From: Ideonella alba
GTDB lineage: Bacteria; Pseudomonadota; Gammaproteobacteria; Burkholderiales; Burkholderiaceae_C
Assembly: GCF_018069875.1 (NCBI RefSeq)
Contig: NZ_JAGQDF010000013.1
Location: 1-64,000 of the forward strand
Direction of reading: 5' to 3'
DNA: 64,000 nucleotides
In this document: one piece after another, positions 40,170 through 48,922 of the stretch
How positions within the stretch are numbered: the stretch's first letter is position 1
How the letters are laid out: every line of letters starts with the position of its first letter
The notes under the pieces: generated by a model
Database searches by the model: none
Seen by the model: the letters and a program-made list of their open reading frames with translations, nothing else
What the model was told of the DNA's origin: nothing
Made by a program: the position numbers and the translations under genes

Positions 40170-43100
40170 TCAGGGAATGGGCACCAGCAACGGCGCCAGC
40201 GCTTCTTCGTGCAGCCGCTGCGCCAGCGCCGCAAAGCCAGCACGATTGGGGTGCATCTCATTCTTCCAGACCCCCTTAAAGCCGTGCTGGGCGAACGCTG
40301 GCGTTGAGGCCAATACACCAGTCAGGCGGACGAAGCGGGCGTTGACGCCGTCCTTATCGACCAAAGTCTTCACCGTCTCGGCGTAGCCAACATTCAGCGC
40401 ATCGATAAAGGTCGCCATTGCGCGGGCGTTGTCTTCTAGTTTCGTCAGCTTCTTACGGAGAAAGGCCGGCTGCAGCGAAGGACACATAGCCTTCCGAACG
40501 CCAGTGCCGTCGGGATAAGGGTGGTCGTAGGCCTGGACGATCACTGGCACTCGACCTTCACCCGCACGATGTAGCTCAGTCACAATGAAGTGAAGGTGCT
40601 GCTGCATCAAGGCGACGAAGGGTTGCAGATTGCCCGGGTCACCGAGTACCTTGTCGAGCACCGAGCCGACACCCTGATTCTCGCAAAATGGGAAAATGTG
40701 AAGTCCGCCACCAGCGCCATCTACAAAGTCGTTTCCACCCCCACCCACCAACACAGCCAACGGCGGCGACCCATCCTTCAGCAGGTTGCGCAGCGTCGCG
40801 TAGACGGACGCACCGCTGCCCACCAATTGCTTCCTCATATGGGCGAGTTGGAAGCCCTGCTTGGCGTGGTTGGGAAGTGCAAACATGGAGGTGTCGTAGC
40901 CTAGCGTGGCGAGGGAGCGCATGAAATCAGAGCCTTCGTCCTCTATCTCCCACTCGAAGCGCAGCCAGGAGTCACCGAATCCCAGCAGCTTGCGGCCTTG
41001 TCCGGGTCGCTCGTTCATCACCTCCAGTCGGTCCGAGAAAGTGACCACCCCGCTGGACCGATCGATGAACCCTCGATACAGCAGGCTACCCGCCGCAGAG
41101 GGTTCGAGCTGACCCTGCGACGGCGCGAGCAGTGCCGCCAGAGTACCCACCATGGCCCCCATGGCAGCAGCGTAGCCCGGGCAAGCGTGGGTGGGGCCAC
41201 CTTCCTTACGGGCGCCACCAAAGAGACCGGAGACGTCGCTATCCTCGCCCTGTTCGAGTTGCGCGTGCAGCGCCGACACCTGTCCAAGCACCAGCTTGTC
41301 GCCTGGGCGCACCTCGATGCTCGTGTCCGCCGTGCCAGCCAGTCGGTGCGCCACTTTCGCTTCCCGCCACACTTGTTCCGGCACCGGCCGGAACTTCATG
41401 GCGCGTCTCAACGCCGGCGCAATGATCGCCTCTGCCTCCTTCCATTCTTCGAGCTTGGCCACCCCAGCGGCACCAAAAAGGTCAAGCAATGTGTTGTCGC
41501 GAGTCCACTCGGCCAGCACGCGCCGAAGCAAACCTTCTGTCGTTGGGAGAAAGCCCATCATTGCGCCGGCAATGGTGTGGACCGCATCCTGCGGCCGCTC
41601 TTCCCACAGGTCCTCAAGCACGGCGCGCGTGATTGGGTTCGAAGCAAAAGCGCCCACGCTCTTGGCCTCTATGAATGCACGCAACGCCCGAGTCAACGCA
41701 GTACCGTGCGCGGCAGCAACGCGCATCACGGCCTCCGACGGATCGGGCTGAAAGGTGGCCCGTGACGCGGCGGTGAAGTGGCCAGGGTAGTTGACGACGT
41801 CGCCCGGGAGCCATTCGGGATCCAGCGCGCCGCGTCGGAAAAGCTGAGGTTTGCTGTCCTCATTGATCCCGAACCAAGTCTCGCAAAGCGTGGCAAGCGT
41901 CTGCGTGACGAGGTCGCGGACGTCGATCGCGGCCTCCCATACTTTGCTGTGGTTGTCCGCCGCGACCATCACCGCATAACTGATCCAACCATCGAGTACC
42001 GCTTTCGCCGCCAAGCGCGCGTCATTGAAGGCGCGTGCCATGTCGATCGACTGGATCGCTTGGTTGCAGGCGGCCGATAGCAGCGTGTAGTCGGGATCGT
42101 CAGCATCACGTCCCAGGAATATCGGTCCCATGCCAGCGCTGACCAGCCGGCGGCGGTAGCCGGACACCGTGTACCGCGCCTCGTCCTTCAGGACGGCGGC
42201 CACTGTCTCGGGGGCGGCGACGAGCACGCCATAGGGGATGCGAAGCACGCCGTCATGCAGTTGGCGCACCGCAGCCCAAATTGAGGCGGCGTCGAAACGG
42301 GCGAGTGGCCGCGGATCCTCTAGCGCCGCCTTCCAGGCCGCTGCGGCGGCATCGGTGCCTTCTTCGGCCTCGGTCCGATGCAACTGCGCGATCAGCGCCC
42401 GCCCACGCTCGGCCGACCACGGCAGGGCCGCGGCAGCGGCGCCAACGCCGCGAGCAATGGATGCCAACCTTACCTGGCCAGCGCGCGAAGGCGCGAAGGC
42501 GTAGATGCCCCACTGCAGTGCGACCAACGGCTTAGGCTCGAGGCCCAGGTCATCGTCGCCGTCGAGAGCGACTTGGATGCTGCGATTACCGTCCAGGTAG
42601 CGGAAACGGCGCACGCGACCAACCTCGGGCACACCGAGGAATGGACAGGCAGCCCTTGAGTAGGCGCGCGAACTGTTCCCGCCGGCCAGCCAGCCCTGAA
42701 CGACCTCGAACTGCTCCGCCAGGCTCGCGTTGTAAGCCATGAAGACGAGGCCGCGGTCAGCACTGTCGTCGCGGCCATCCTCAGGCGGCGGCGGCCCGTA
42801 GGGCAGGCTTCGGCGCATCAGGCGCGGCGGGCGGGCACCGGGCGCGGGCTGAGGGAAGTCATCCTCCAGCACAGACCCGCGAGGGTTGGCACGGCGGACG
42901 TGGGCCGCCAGCGGCGTGGTGTCGCCATGCTCGTCGCCACGGTAGTCGAAGTCGTTGATGTCAGCGGACAGCAGTGGCGCCAGCGGAAGGCCGGCCTGCG
43001 ATTTGCCGGCGTCGGCTGGCCAACGGCCCATCAGCTTGGCGCGCAGCAGGGCGTCGGCCACAGAGTCACCGCTAGCAGCTCGCTCAACAGCGCGCCGGAA

Positions 43101-44837
43101 GCCGGCCACGTCCTGGCGCAGCTTACGCACCGCGAGGAAGCTGCCGTTGCACATCAACGCCGAAAGGTCGGGGTCGCGCCGGATCGCGAGGTCACACTCG
43201 CGGTCGGCAGCGTTCGCGTAGCCGACCAGCACCTCGCCCATGTGCACCTGGCTCTTGTACGGCGCCGTCGCCTGCGGATCGCTGTCGAACACCGGCTGTG
43301 ACTGGCCGTCGGTGTAGCCGAAGTGGTCGACGGCGCTGCCGTTGTCACCCATGCGGCGGGCCATCCACTGCACCGAGAGCGGCGTGACGCCCGCGAAATT
43401 GGAAAGGCTGCGGATCGCTTCAGACAAGGCATCGATGGCGCCCGCGCGAACGCCGGCAGCCGGCCGCGCCCGGAACTGCACGATGGCGTGAACGGTCTCA
43501 AGCGGCAGCGGCGGCAGTGCGGCGTCGACGCGATCTGGGTTCGGGTCCAGAGCGCCGTTGCGACGCGGCAGCGTCCAGCGACGCGGATGGTTGCCGCGAA
43601 CGTCGCCCAGTAGGCCGGCCCGCGCCGCCATGCCTTGGCGGAACTCCAGCGGCCAGCTTTCCAGCTGTGCCGCCGACAGACCACAGGCGCGCAGCCCCTC
43701 GAACGTCAGCGCGAAGTTACCGAAGACCTTGGCGCCGGGCGCATCGGCGTCACCCTCCAGACTAGGCCGGAAGCCTTCCAGGAAGCCAGCCGCCGACGCC
43801 GGATTGGCGAAAGCCACCAGCACCATCGCGCCATCGGTCACACCATCGTAGGCTCGTAGGATGCCGCTCTGAACCTCATTGGCGGCTCGGTCCCACGACG
43901 CGCGCTCGGGCAGTGTTGTGCCCCCCCGCGACGGCGGAGCTTCCCCAAGCCCCGTGCCAAACCACTTTAGGCGCTGCGCCATTTGTGGGCCACCCGCGTA
44001 AGCGATTACCTGCGCCAGCTGGAGGTTGAAGGGGCTGCCGAGCGCGTCGGCAAGCTGGGGAAGCATTTCGTGCGCGGCTCGGCGGAGCACGTCTCCGTCC
44101 ACCGTTTCAGAGGGATAGCTGTCGATCAGCCGATACAGACCGGTCAGCGCCGCGAGGTTCTGGCGAAAGGCCTCCTCGCGCGCGAGCGGACCTTTTGCCG
44201 CAGTGTTGTCGTCGCGTCTCGTCGGATCGACCTGGTCCTTCAAGATCCGCCACGCGATCTCCTCGGCGGTCGGCGTCGCTAGGCGCGTCCGCGCCGTCTC
44301 GTCGCCAGGGTCACCGCGGTCGCGGGCGTGGAACATGGTCAAGTGTGTCTGGTCGGCGTAGGTAAGGCCGGGCGTCGCGTAGAAGAACGGCGTCGGCACT
44401 TGCACCGAGCGGATCCAGGCGTTCCAGTCGTCAAAAGGGTGGTCCCAGCCAGTTACGTAGCCCTCGGCGTTGCAAAAGATCAGATCCAGCAGGCGAGCAG
44501 CCCGTTGCCAGATCGTTCGCGCGTAGGCCTCGTAGGAGCCATCGAAGTGCACGGAGAGGAGGATTCGGTCGTCGGCAGGGCGGCGACCTTCGACGACCGC
44601 CACGCGCAGCGAGCGAATGACGCCGACGCGCTCGACGGCATCGGAGACAGCCCTTAGCAGTCGGTACTCGTGCTGGCCCTGGCGTCCGGCGTGCAGCATT
44701 TCAAGCAGCATCTGTACGCGGCTCTTGTAGGTCAACGTGTCCAGCGCCGGCACAAAGCCAGATCGAATAGGCGCCATCACAAGAAGCTCCGTCGAACCAG
44801 ACAGGCTAGGTGTACGCACCTCAAATTCGGGTTGCAT
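40170..44837 (-). CDS. DyP peroxidase-cytochrome P450-SGNH hydrolase triple fusion
   Basis: The 1555-residue product has three enzyme regions. After an N-terminal region of about 280 residues (possibly ferredoxin-like), residues 290-745 look like a DyP-type haem peroxidase. They contain GYTDG at 507-511 with catalytic Asp510, AAHVRRANPRG with likely proximal His646, and RLMRRSLPYG followed by RGLVFMAYNASLAEQFEVVQ. Residues 845-1240 resemble a cytochrome P450, with helix-I-like AGAMMGFLPTTEG and PALRRAMKFRPVP. The haem-ligand Cys1219 lies in GGPTHACPGYAAAMG. Residues 1283-1550 form an SGNH/GDSL hydrolase: GFGDSW (Ser1290), GGGGND (Asn1369) and NEMHPN (His1529). No signal peptide is seen. The ATG at 44837 has GGGAG upstream; a longer start is weaker. 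Oxidation of a lipid-like substrate followed by ester cleavage is inference only. Confidence 0.85.
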   Translation of the reverse strand: MQPEFEVRTPSLSGSTELLVMAPIRSGFVPALDTLTYKSRVQMLLEMLHAGRQGQHEYRLLRAVSDAVERVGVIRSLRVAVVEGRRPADDRILLSVHFDGSYEAYARTIWQRAARLLDLIFCNAEGYVTGWDHPFDDWNAWIRSVQVPTPFFYATPGLTYADQTHLTMFHARDRGDPGDETARTRLATPTAEEIAWRILKDQVDPTRRDDNTAAKGPLAREEAFRQNLAALTGLYRLIDSYPSETVDGDVLRRAAHEMLPQLADALGSPFNLQLAQVIAYAGGPQMAQRLKWFGTGLGEAPPSRGGTTLPERASWDRAANEVQSGILRAYDGVTDGAMVLVAFANPASAAGFLEGFRPSLEGDADAPGAKVFGNFALTFEGLRACGLSAAQLESWPLEFRQGMAARAGLLGDVRGNHPRRWTLPRRNGALDPNPDRVDAALPPLPLETVHAIVQFRARPAAGVRAGAIDALSEAIRSLSNFAGVTPLSVQWMARRMGDNGSAVDHFGYTDGQSQPVFDSDPQATAPYKSQVHMGEVLVGYANAADRECDLAIRRDPDLSALMCNGSFLAVRKLRQDVAGFRRAVERAASGDSVADALLRAKLMGRWPADAGKSQAGLPLAPLLSADINDFDYRGDEHGDTTPLAAHVRRANPRGSVLEDDFPQPAPGARPPRLMRRSLPYGPPPPEDGRDDSADRGLVFMAYNASLAEQFEVVQGWLAGGNSSRAYSRAACPFLGVPEVGRVRRFRYLDGNRSIQVALDGDDDLGLEPKPLVALQWGIYAFAPSRAGQVRLASIARGVGAAAAALPWSAERGRALIAQLHRTEAEEGTDAAAAAWKAALEDPRPLARFDAASIWAAVRQLHDGVLRIPYGVLVAAPETVAAVLKDEARYTVSGYRRRLVSAGMGPIFLGRDADDPDYTLLSAACNQAIQSIDMARAFNDARLAAKAVLDGWISYAVMVAADNHSKVWEAAIDVRDLVTQTLATLCETWFGINEDSKPQLFRRGALDPEWLPGDVVNYPGHFTAASRATFQPDPSEAVMRVAAAHGTALTRALRAFIEAKSVGAFASNPITRAVLEDLWEERPQDAVHTIAGAMMGFLPTTEGLLRRVLAEWTRDNTLLDLFGAAGVAKLEEWKEAEAIIAPALRRAMKFRPVPEQVWREAKVAHRLAGTADTSIEVRPGDKLVLGQVSALHAQLEQGEDSDVSGLFGGARKEGGPTHACPGYAAAMGAMVGTLAALLAPSQGQLEPSAAGSLLYRGFIDRSSGVVTFSDRLEVMNERPGQGRKLLGFGDSWLRFEWEIEDEGSDFMRSLATLGYDTSMFALPNHAKQGFQLAHMRKQLVGSGASVYATLRNLLKDGSPPLAVLVGGGGNDFVDGAGGGLHIFPFCENQGVGSVLDKVLGDPGNLQPFVALMQQHLHFIVTELHRAGEGRVPVIVQAYDHPYPDGTGVRKAMCPSLQPAFLRKKLTKLEDNARAMATFIDALNVGYAETVKTLVDKDGVNARFVRLTGVLASTPAFAQHGFKGVWKNEMHPNRAGFAALAQRLHEEALAPLLVPIP

Positions 44838-44867
44838 GATGTTCTCCCGACACCGTGAACTCAAGCA

Positions 44868-44899
44868 AATGTAGCGCGACTTTTCAAGTCCTTTGTCAA
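44868..44899 (-). promoter_or_regulatory. Candidate promoter of the triple-fusion gene
   Basis: On the minus strand a perfect TTGACA (44894-44899) precedes TACATT (44868-44873) by 20 bases, longer than ideal; the overlapping GCTACA would give 18. A small palindrome GACTT-GAA-AAGTC lies between. Position fits a transcript starting shortly before the ATG at 44837. Confidence 0.3.
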
Positions 44900-45094
44900 C
44901 AGAACGAGGGAGGAGGCAGCTCAGCGCGCGGAACGAGGTTATTCAACGCCGGTTAGGGCCAAATGCACACCCTTGGATAGTGGCCATGCACTTCGTAGTG
45001 ATGAGAAACTTCGCCGAACAGCCGCAGGCCTTGGGCCGGCAATAGTGCGCACCGACGCCGAAATCACCAGAAAACTGTTTACGACGCGCCCCCG

Positions 45095-45733
45095 ATGCTT
45101 AGATATCACACCATCCCCGTCACCGGCTTCGCCCAAAACTGCTCCCTGCTCTGGTGCGACCAGACGAACGAAGCTGCCCTGATCGACCCCGGCGGCGATC
45201 TGGACGTGCTGAAGGCCGAGGTGGCGCGCCGCGGCGTGAAGCTGGTGGCGCTGTGGCTCACCCACGCCCACATCGACCACGCCGGTGGCACCGGCCAGCT
45301 GGCACGCGAGTTGGGCCTGCCAATCATCGGCCCGCACGAGGGCGATCAGTTCTGGATCGACGGCCTGCCGCAGCAGAGCCAGATGTTCGGCTTTCCGAAG
45401 GCCGAACCCTTCACGCCCACGCGCTGGCTACATGACGGCGACACGGTCACGCTGGGTCAGTCCACGCTGAACGTGCGCCACTGCCCCGGCCACACGCCCG
45501 GCCACGTGGTGTTCCACAGCCCCGAGATTCAGCGCTGCTTCGTGGGGGACGTGCTGTTCGCCGGCTCGATTGGTCGCACCGATTTCCCCGGTGGCAGCCA
45601 CCCGCAGCTGATCGACAGCATCACCCAGCGGCTGTGGCCGATGGGCGATGCGACGGTGTTTATCCCGGGGCATGGGCCCGAGAGCACGTTCGGCGAAGAG
45701 CGGCGCTACAACCCCTACGTCAAAGGCACCTGA
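45095..45733 (+). CDS. Metallo-beta-lactamase-fold hydrolase (glyoxalase II-like, YcbL type)
   Basis: A 212-residue cytoplasmic hydrolase with the metal-binding motif THAHIDHAGG, then CPGHTPGH, the bridging Asp in FVGDVLFAGSIGRTDFPGG, and the final His in IPGHGPES. It lacks the C-terminal substrate domain of classic glyoxalase II and matches the shorter YcbL/GloC-type enzymes that hydrolyse thioesters such as S-lactoylglutathione. GC returns to the genome norm here, marking the right edge of the islet. Confidence 0.88.
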   Translation: MLRYHTIPVTGFAQNCSLLWCDQTNEAALIDPGGDLDVLKAEVARRGVKLVALWLTHAHIDHAGGTGQLARELGLPIIGPHEGDQFWIDGLPQQSQMFGFPKAEPFTPTRWLHDGDTVTLGQSTLNVRHCPGHTPGHVVFHSPEIQRCFVGDVLFAGSIGRTDFPGGSHPQLIDSITQRLWPMGDATVFIPGHGPESTFGEERRYNPYVKGT

Positions 45734-45766
45734 TCGGTTCAACTCATCCGCCCTGCACCGCGGGGA

Positions 45767-45781
45767 TGTGAATAGATCACA
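45767..45781. promoter_or_regulatory. CRP-like palindrome upstream of the LuxR-type regulator
   Basis: TGTGA-ATAGA-TCACA is a perfect pair of CRP half-sites, but spaced by five rather than the usual six bases. It lies 100 bases before the ATG of the following regulator. A Crp-family protein with a CRP-type recognition helix is encoded at 48.2 kb and is a possible ligand. Confidence 0.4.
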
Positions 45782-45880
45782 AATCGTCGCGGTCAGAGTG
45801 CCCGCCTGAAACCGGGCCAGATTTCTACGCTGACTCCCCATGGCTCCCACCCATTTCGGGGGCCTGGATGGAGGACAGCG

Positions 45881-46621
45881 ATGAACACCCACACCCCGTT
45901 TCCCGAGCCGGCACGCCGCCCGCACGCCGGCGGCGCCTGGCACCAGCCCCTGCCCTACAGCGGCCCCGAACGCCGCCAGGCCAGCCTGACCATGGCGCGC
46001 CTGTTGGCGCAGGTGCTGGACGAGATCGACTACGGCCTGGTGCTGCTGGCCGATGCGCGCCAGGTGCTGCACGTCAACCACGCCGCCCGGGCCGAGCTGG
46101 GCGAGGACCACCCGCTGCAACTGCTGGGCGGCGAGCTGCGCGCCCGCGACGCCAAGGACGTGGCAGCGCTGTTCGACGCCGTGAACACGGCGGTGACCAA
46201 GGGGCTGCGCCGGATGCTGTCGATTGGCCAGGGCGCGCAGCGCATCAGCGTGTCGGTGGTGCCGCTGGGAGGCCTGGCACCCGGTGCCAACAGCCCCGCC
46301 GGCGCGCTGCTGGTGCTGGGCCGCCGGCAAGTGTGCGGTGCGCTGAGCATCCATGGCTATGCGCGGGCCCACGGCCTGTCGGACCATGAAGAGCGCGTGC
46401 TGCGGCAGCTGTGCGACGGCCTGACACCCACCGAGATCGCCGACCGCCATGGCGTGAAGATCGCCACCGTGCGCACCCAGATCGCCTGCATTCGCGCCAA
46501 GACCGACACGCCCAGCATCCGTGAGCTGGTGCAGTCGGTGGCGATGCTGCCACCGATGATGAGCTCGCTGCGCTTGATGGGCGTCGACTTCCTGTGTACC
46601 CCCCAGCGTCTGGCAGCTTGA
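45881..46621 (+). CDS. LuxR-family regulator with an N-terminal PAS-like sensor
   Basis: A 246-residue protein. Residues 40-150 resemble a PAS domain (LDEIDYGLVLLADARQVLHV, NHAARAEL). The C-terminal LuxR/GerE helix-turn-helix covers LSDHEERVLRQLCDGLTPTE and continues with IADRHGVKIATVRTQIACIR at about residues 168-210. There is no receiver domain. GGAGGACAGCG precedes the ATG. Signal and targets are unknown; it may control the lipoprotein gene 28 bases downstream. Confidence 0.8.
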   Translation: MNTHTPFPEPARRPHAGGAWHQPLPYSGPERRQASLTMARLLAQVLDEIDYGLVLLADARQVLHVNHAARAELGEDHPLQLLGGELRARDAKDVAALFDAVNTAVTKGLRRMLSIGQGAQRISVSVVPLGGLAPGANSPAGALLVLGRRQVCGALSIHGYARAHGLSDHEERVLRQLCDGLTPTEIADRHGVKIATVRTQIACIRAKTDTPSIRELVQSVAMLPPMMSSLRLMGVDFLCTPQRLAA

Positions 46622-46649
46622 GCACGCGCCGTTCGAGAGGAGCTTTCTC

Positions 46650-48194
46650 ATGAACCACTGCGAATCTGACGCCAGCGGTCCCCGCGAGCCGCGCCGCTGG
46701 GCTCTCTTGGCTGCGGTGGCGACATCAGTTGCCATGACGGGCTGTGCCCAACTGGCGAGGGACCCAGGCCACCAGCGCGAGGCTGCCGAACAGGTTTCGC
46801 GCGTGGACAGGCACAGTGCGTTCCCCGTTGTGCGGCGCGTTTACCTTGAGCAGGTCAATCTGGTAGAGATGATTGACCCCGATAGTCGCAGCGAAAAGCT
46901 CCTAAAGGCCTGGCCCGCCGATGCGGCAGCCCCTACAGACCCGGCGGATCCTGCGGCCGCCGAGAACGACTGGCGCGTCTGGGGCAGGCGCTATGACCTC
47001 GTCTTGGCGTGGTTCCGCTCTACGTCAGAGATCACTGCGGAGGACAAGGCGATCCGTCGAGATGGTGTTCAAGACAAGATCATGGCGGCCACTGAGTCGC
47101 GCTGCAATGTCTTCAAGACCTTCTTGCGCCGACAGCAGAGCGACGTCAACTTCCAGTTGGGCACGGCCACAACGGTGGCCGGTGTGCTGGGCGCCGTTCT
47201 GCCGGGCGCCAATGACTCCCGTAACCTGGCCGCAGTAGCCGGCATGCTCTCGGGCACTCAGGCCGAATTCAACAGCGCCTACTACAGCAACCTGGCGGCT
47301 CAGGTGATCGCCCAAGGTGTGGATGTGCGAATGGCCAGGCTGAAGAAGGAGGTGCTGCAAAATCGAACGGGCAAGTCCATCGCCGACTACTCCATGGAGG
47401 CGGCGATCAGGGACGCCATCACCATCGATGGGGCCTGCTCCACTGTCGCCGGCCTCACCGAAGCGGCGGAGTCGATCAAGGAAGCCGTCAACCCGGGTCT
47501 GGCCCGCGCGGCAGAGGTCATCGCCGCCGTCAAGGTGGCCGGGGAAGTGGCTCGCGCTCCGAACATCAAGGACATGGCGAACTCTGGCGAGTTGGCCAGC
47601 CTGCTGAAGCAAACCAACCTCACCGTCTCGCCTTTGGCAGTGACCTATTCGGGCGAAGCCCTGCGCGATACGGACAACTCGCTGCAGGCAGCCTTGATCA
47701 GTGCCAGTCGCGCACGCTCGAACGCCGTGGCCGACGCCTCGATCATTGCAAAGGAACTGAGCACCAGCTACGCGTCATCGCAGCAAGCCCTGCCTGCGTC
47801 TGACAAGTCAAGCCTGAGCCCGGACCAAGTACAAAAGCAGTTTGAAAGCGAGACAGCGGGTTTCGGCAAGTCGATCGCTGCCTTGCCGTTTGCAGCCTGC
47901 CAAGCCAGGATCCCCGAAGCCTTGTCCAACCTGATGAAGGCTTCGGCTGCCGCCAAGTTGGAAGAGCCCAACACCGAGAAGCGGCTGAGCGTTGACGCCC
48001 AATTGGGCAAGGCGCGCGCCAGCGCCAAGTCTGTGCTGCAGGACATTGATTTGCTGTCGACCACTGCCCGAAGCCTCTCAGCGCTGACAGCCACCGCCTG
48101 GAGAGCAAAGTTCAGCAGCGCCAAGCTGACGGAGGCCGCTCTGACCAGCGCCGTGGTACCGCCACCCGACATGCTGGCGACGATGTGCAAATGA
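46650..48194 (+). CDS. Large lipoprotein of unknown function
   Basis: A 514-residue protein with a lipoprotein signal peptide (LLAAVATSVAMTGCAQL, lipid on Cys32 or near) and a predominantly helical, Ala-rich mature part. A hydrophobic stretch TTVAGVLGAVLPGANDSRNL near residue 175 is followed by repeated long helices. Six Cys are scattered. I recognise no family. AGAGGAG precedes the start. Codon bias is weaker than in the flanking genes, possibly indicating recent acquisition. Confidence 0.6.
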   Translation: MNHCESDASGPREPRRWALLAAVATSVAMTGCAQLARDPGHQREAAEQVSRVDRHSAFPVVRRVYLEQVNLVEMIDPDSRSEKLLKAWPADAAAPTDPADPAAAENDWRVWGRRYDLVLAWFRSTSEITAEDKAIRRDGVQDKIMAATESRCNVFKTFLRRQQSDVNFQLGTATTVAGVLGAVLPGANDSRNLAAVAGMLSGTQAEFNSAYYSNLAAQVIAQGVDVRMARLKKEVLQNRTGKSIADYSMEAAIRDAITIDGACSTVAGLTEAAESIKEAVNPGLARAAEVIAAVKVAGEVARAPNIKDMANSGELASLLKQTNLTVSPLAVTYSGEALRDTDNSLQAALISASRARSNAVADASIIAKELSTSYASSQQALPASDKSSLSPDQVQKQFESETAGFGKSIAALPFAACQARIPEALSNLMKASAAAKLEEPNTEKRLSVDAQLGKARASAKSVLQDIDLLSTTARSLSALTATAWRAKFSSAKLTEAALTSAVVPPPDMLATMCK

Positions 48195-48246
48195 CACGCA
48201 CCAATGCTCCGCTCAGGGCGCACGCCCTGGGCGGTACGATCAAGCC

Positions 48247-48888
48247 ATGGCAAGTGACGCATGGCTTGGGGTCTTTTCTGCATCCGTTCGTCCATTGGCA
48301 GCCCGTGGCGAATTGCGCCGCTACCGCAAGGGCACGCTGCTGATCCAGGAGGGCGACCAAGGCGACACGCTGTACCTGATCGCCAGCGGCCGCCTGCGCG
48401 CCTTCTCGGCCGCTGACAACGGCAAGGAGATCACCTACGGCACCTACGGCCCTGGCGAGTACCTGGGCGAGATGAGCCTGGACGGTGGGCCGCGCTCGGC
48501 CAGTGTCGAAACCCTGGAGGCCAGCGAGTGCGTGGTGGTGACACAGCGCACGCTGCTGGCCCACATCGCCGATCACCCCGAATTCGCACTGGAGCTGCTG
48601 GCCAAGGTGATCCGCCGCGCGCGCGCGGCCACGTTGTCAGCGCGGCAACTGGCACTCAACGATGTCTACGGCCGGTTGCGCGTGCTGCTGGAGGAACTGG
48701 CCGGTCCGCCGGATGCACAGGGGGTGCGCGTGATCGGCGAGCGGCTGACGCATCAGCAGATGTCCCAGCACCTGGGATGCTCGCGCGAGATGGTCAGCCG
48801 GGTGATGAAGGACCTGGAACGCGGCGGCTTCGTGGATACCAGGGACAAGGCGTTGTGCTTGCTGAAGGCGCTGCCGTCCCGGTGGTAA
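48247..48888 (+). CDS. Crp/Fnr-family transcriptional regulator
   Basis: A 213-residue regulator with an N-terminal cyclic-nucleotide-binding-type beta barrel (LLIQEGDQGDTLYLIASGRL, GPGEYLGEMSLDGGPRSASV) and a C-terminal winged helix. The recognition helix is CSREMVSRVMKDLERGGF, which matches the RE..SR pattern of CRP rather than FNR. No N-terminal Cys cluster is present, so it is not an oxygen-sensing FNR. The barrel keeps GEMSLDGGPRSA, close to the cAMP phosphate-binding cassette, so a nucleotide ligand is plausible. Confidence 0.87.
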   Translation: MASDAWLGVFSASVRPLAARGELRRYRKGTLLIQEGDQGDTLYLIASGRLRAFSAADNGKEITYGTYGPGEYLGEMSLDGGPRSASVETLEASECVVVTQRTLLAHIADHPEFALELLAKVIRRARAATLSARQLALNDVYGRLRVLLEELAGPPDAQGVRVIGERLTHQQMSQHLGCSREMVSRVMKDLERGGFVDTRDKALCLLKALPSRW

Positions 48889-48922
48889 GGCGCTTCAGCG
48901 CCCCGCCCCCGGTGGCAAGGCC

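Noticed and set aside
44973-45182. A 69-codon plus-strand frame before the metallo-hydrolase gene
   Set aside because: It overlaps the start of the hydrolase in another frame, lacks a ribosome site and shows no domain.
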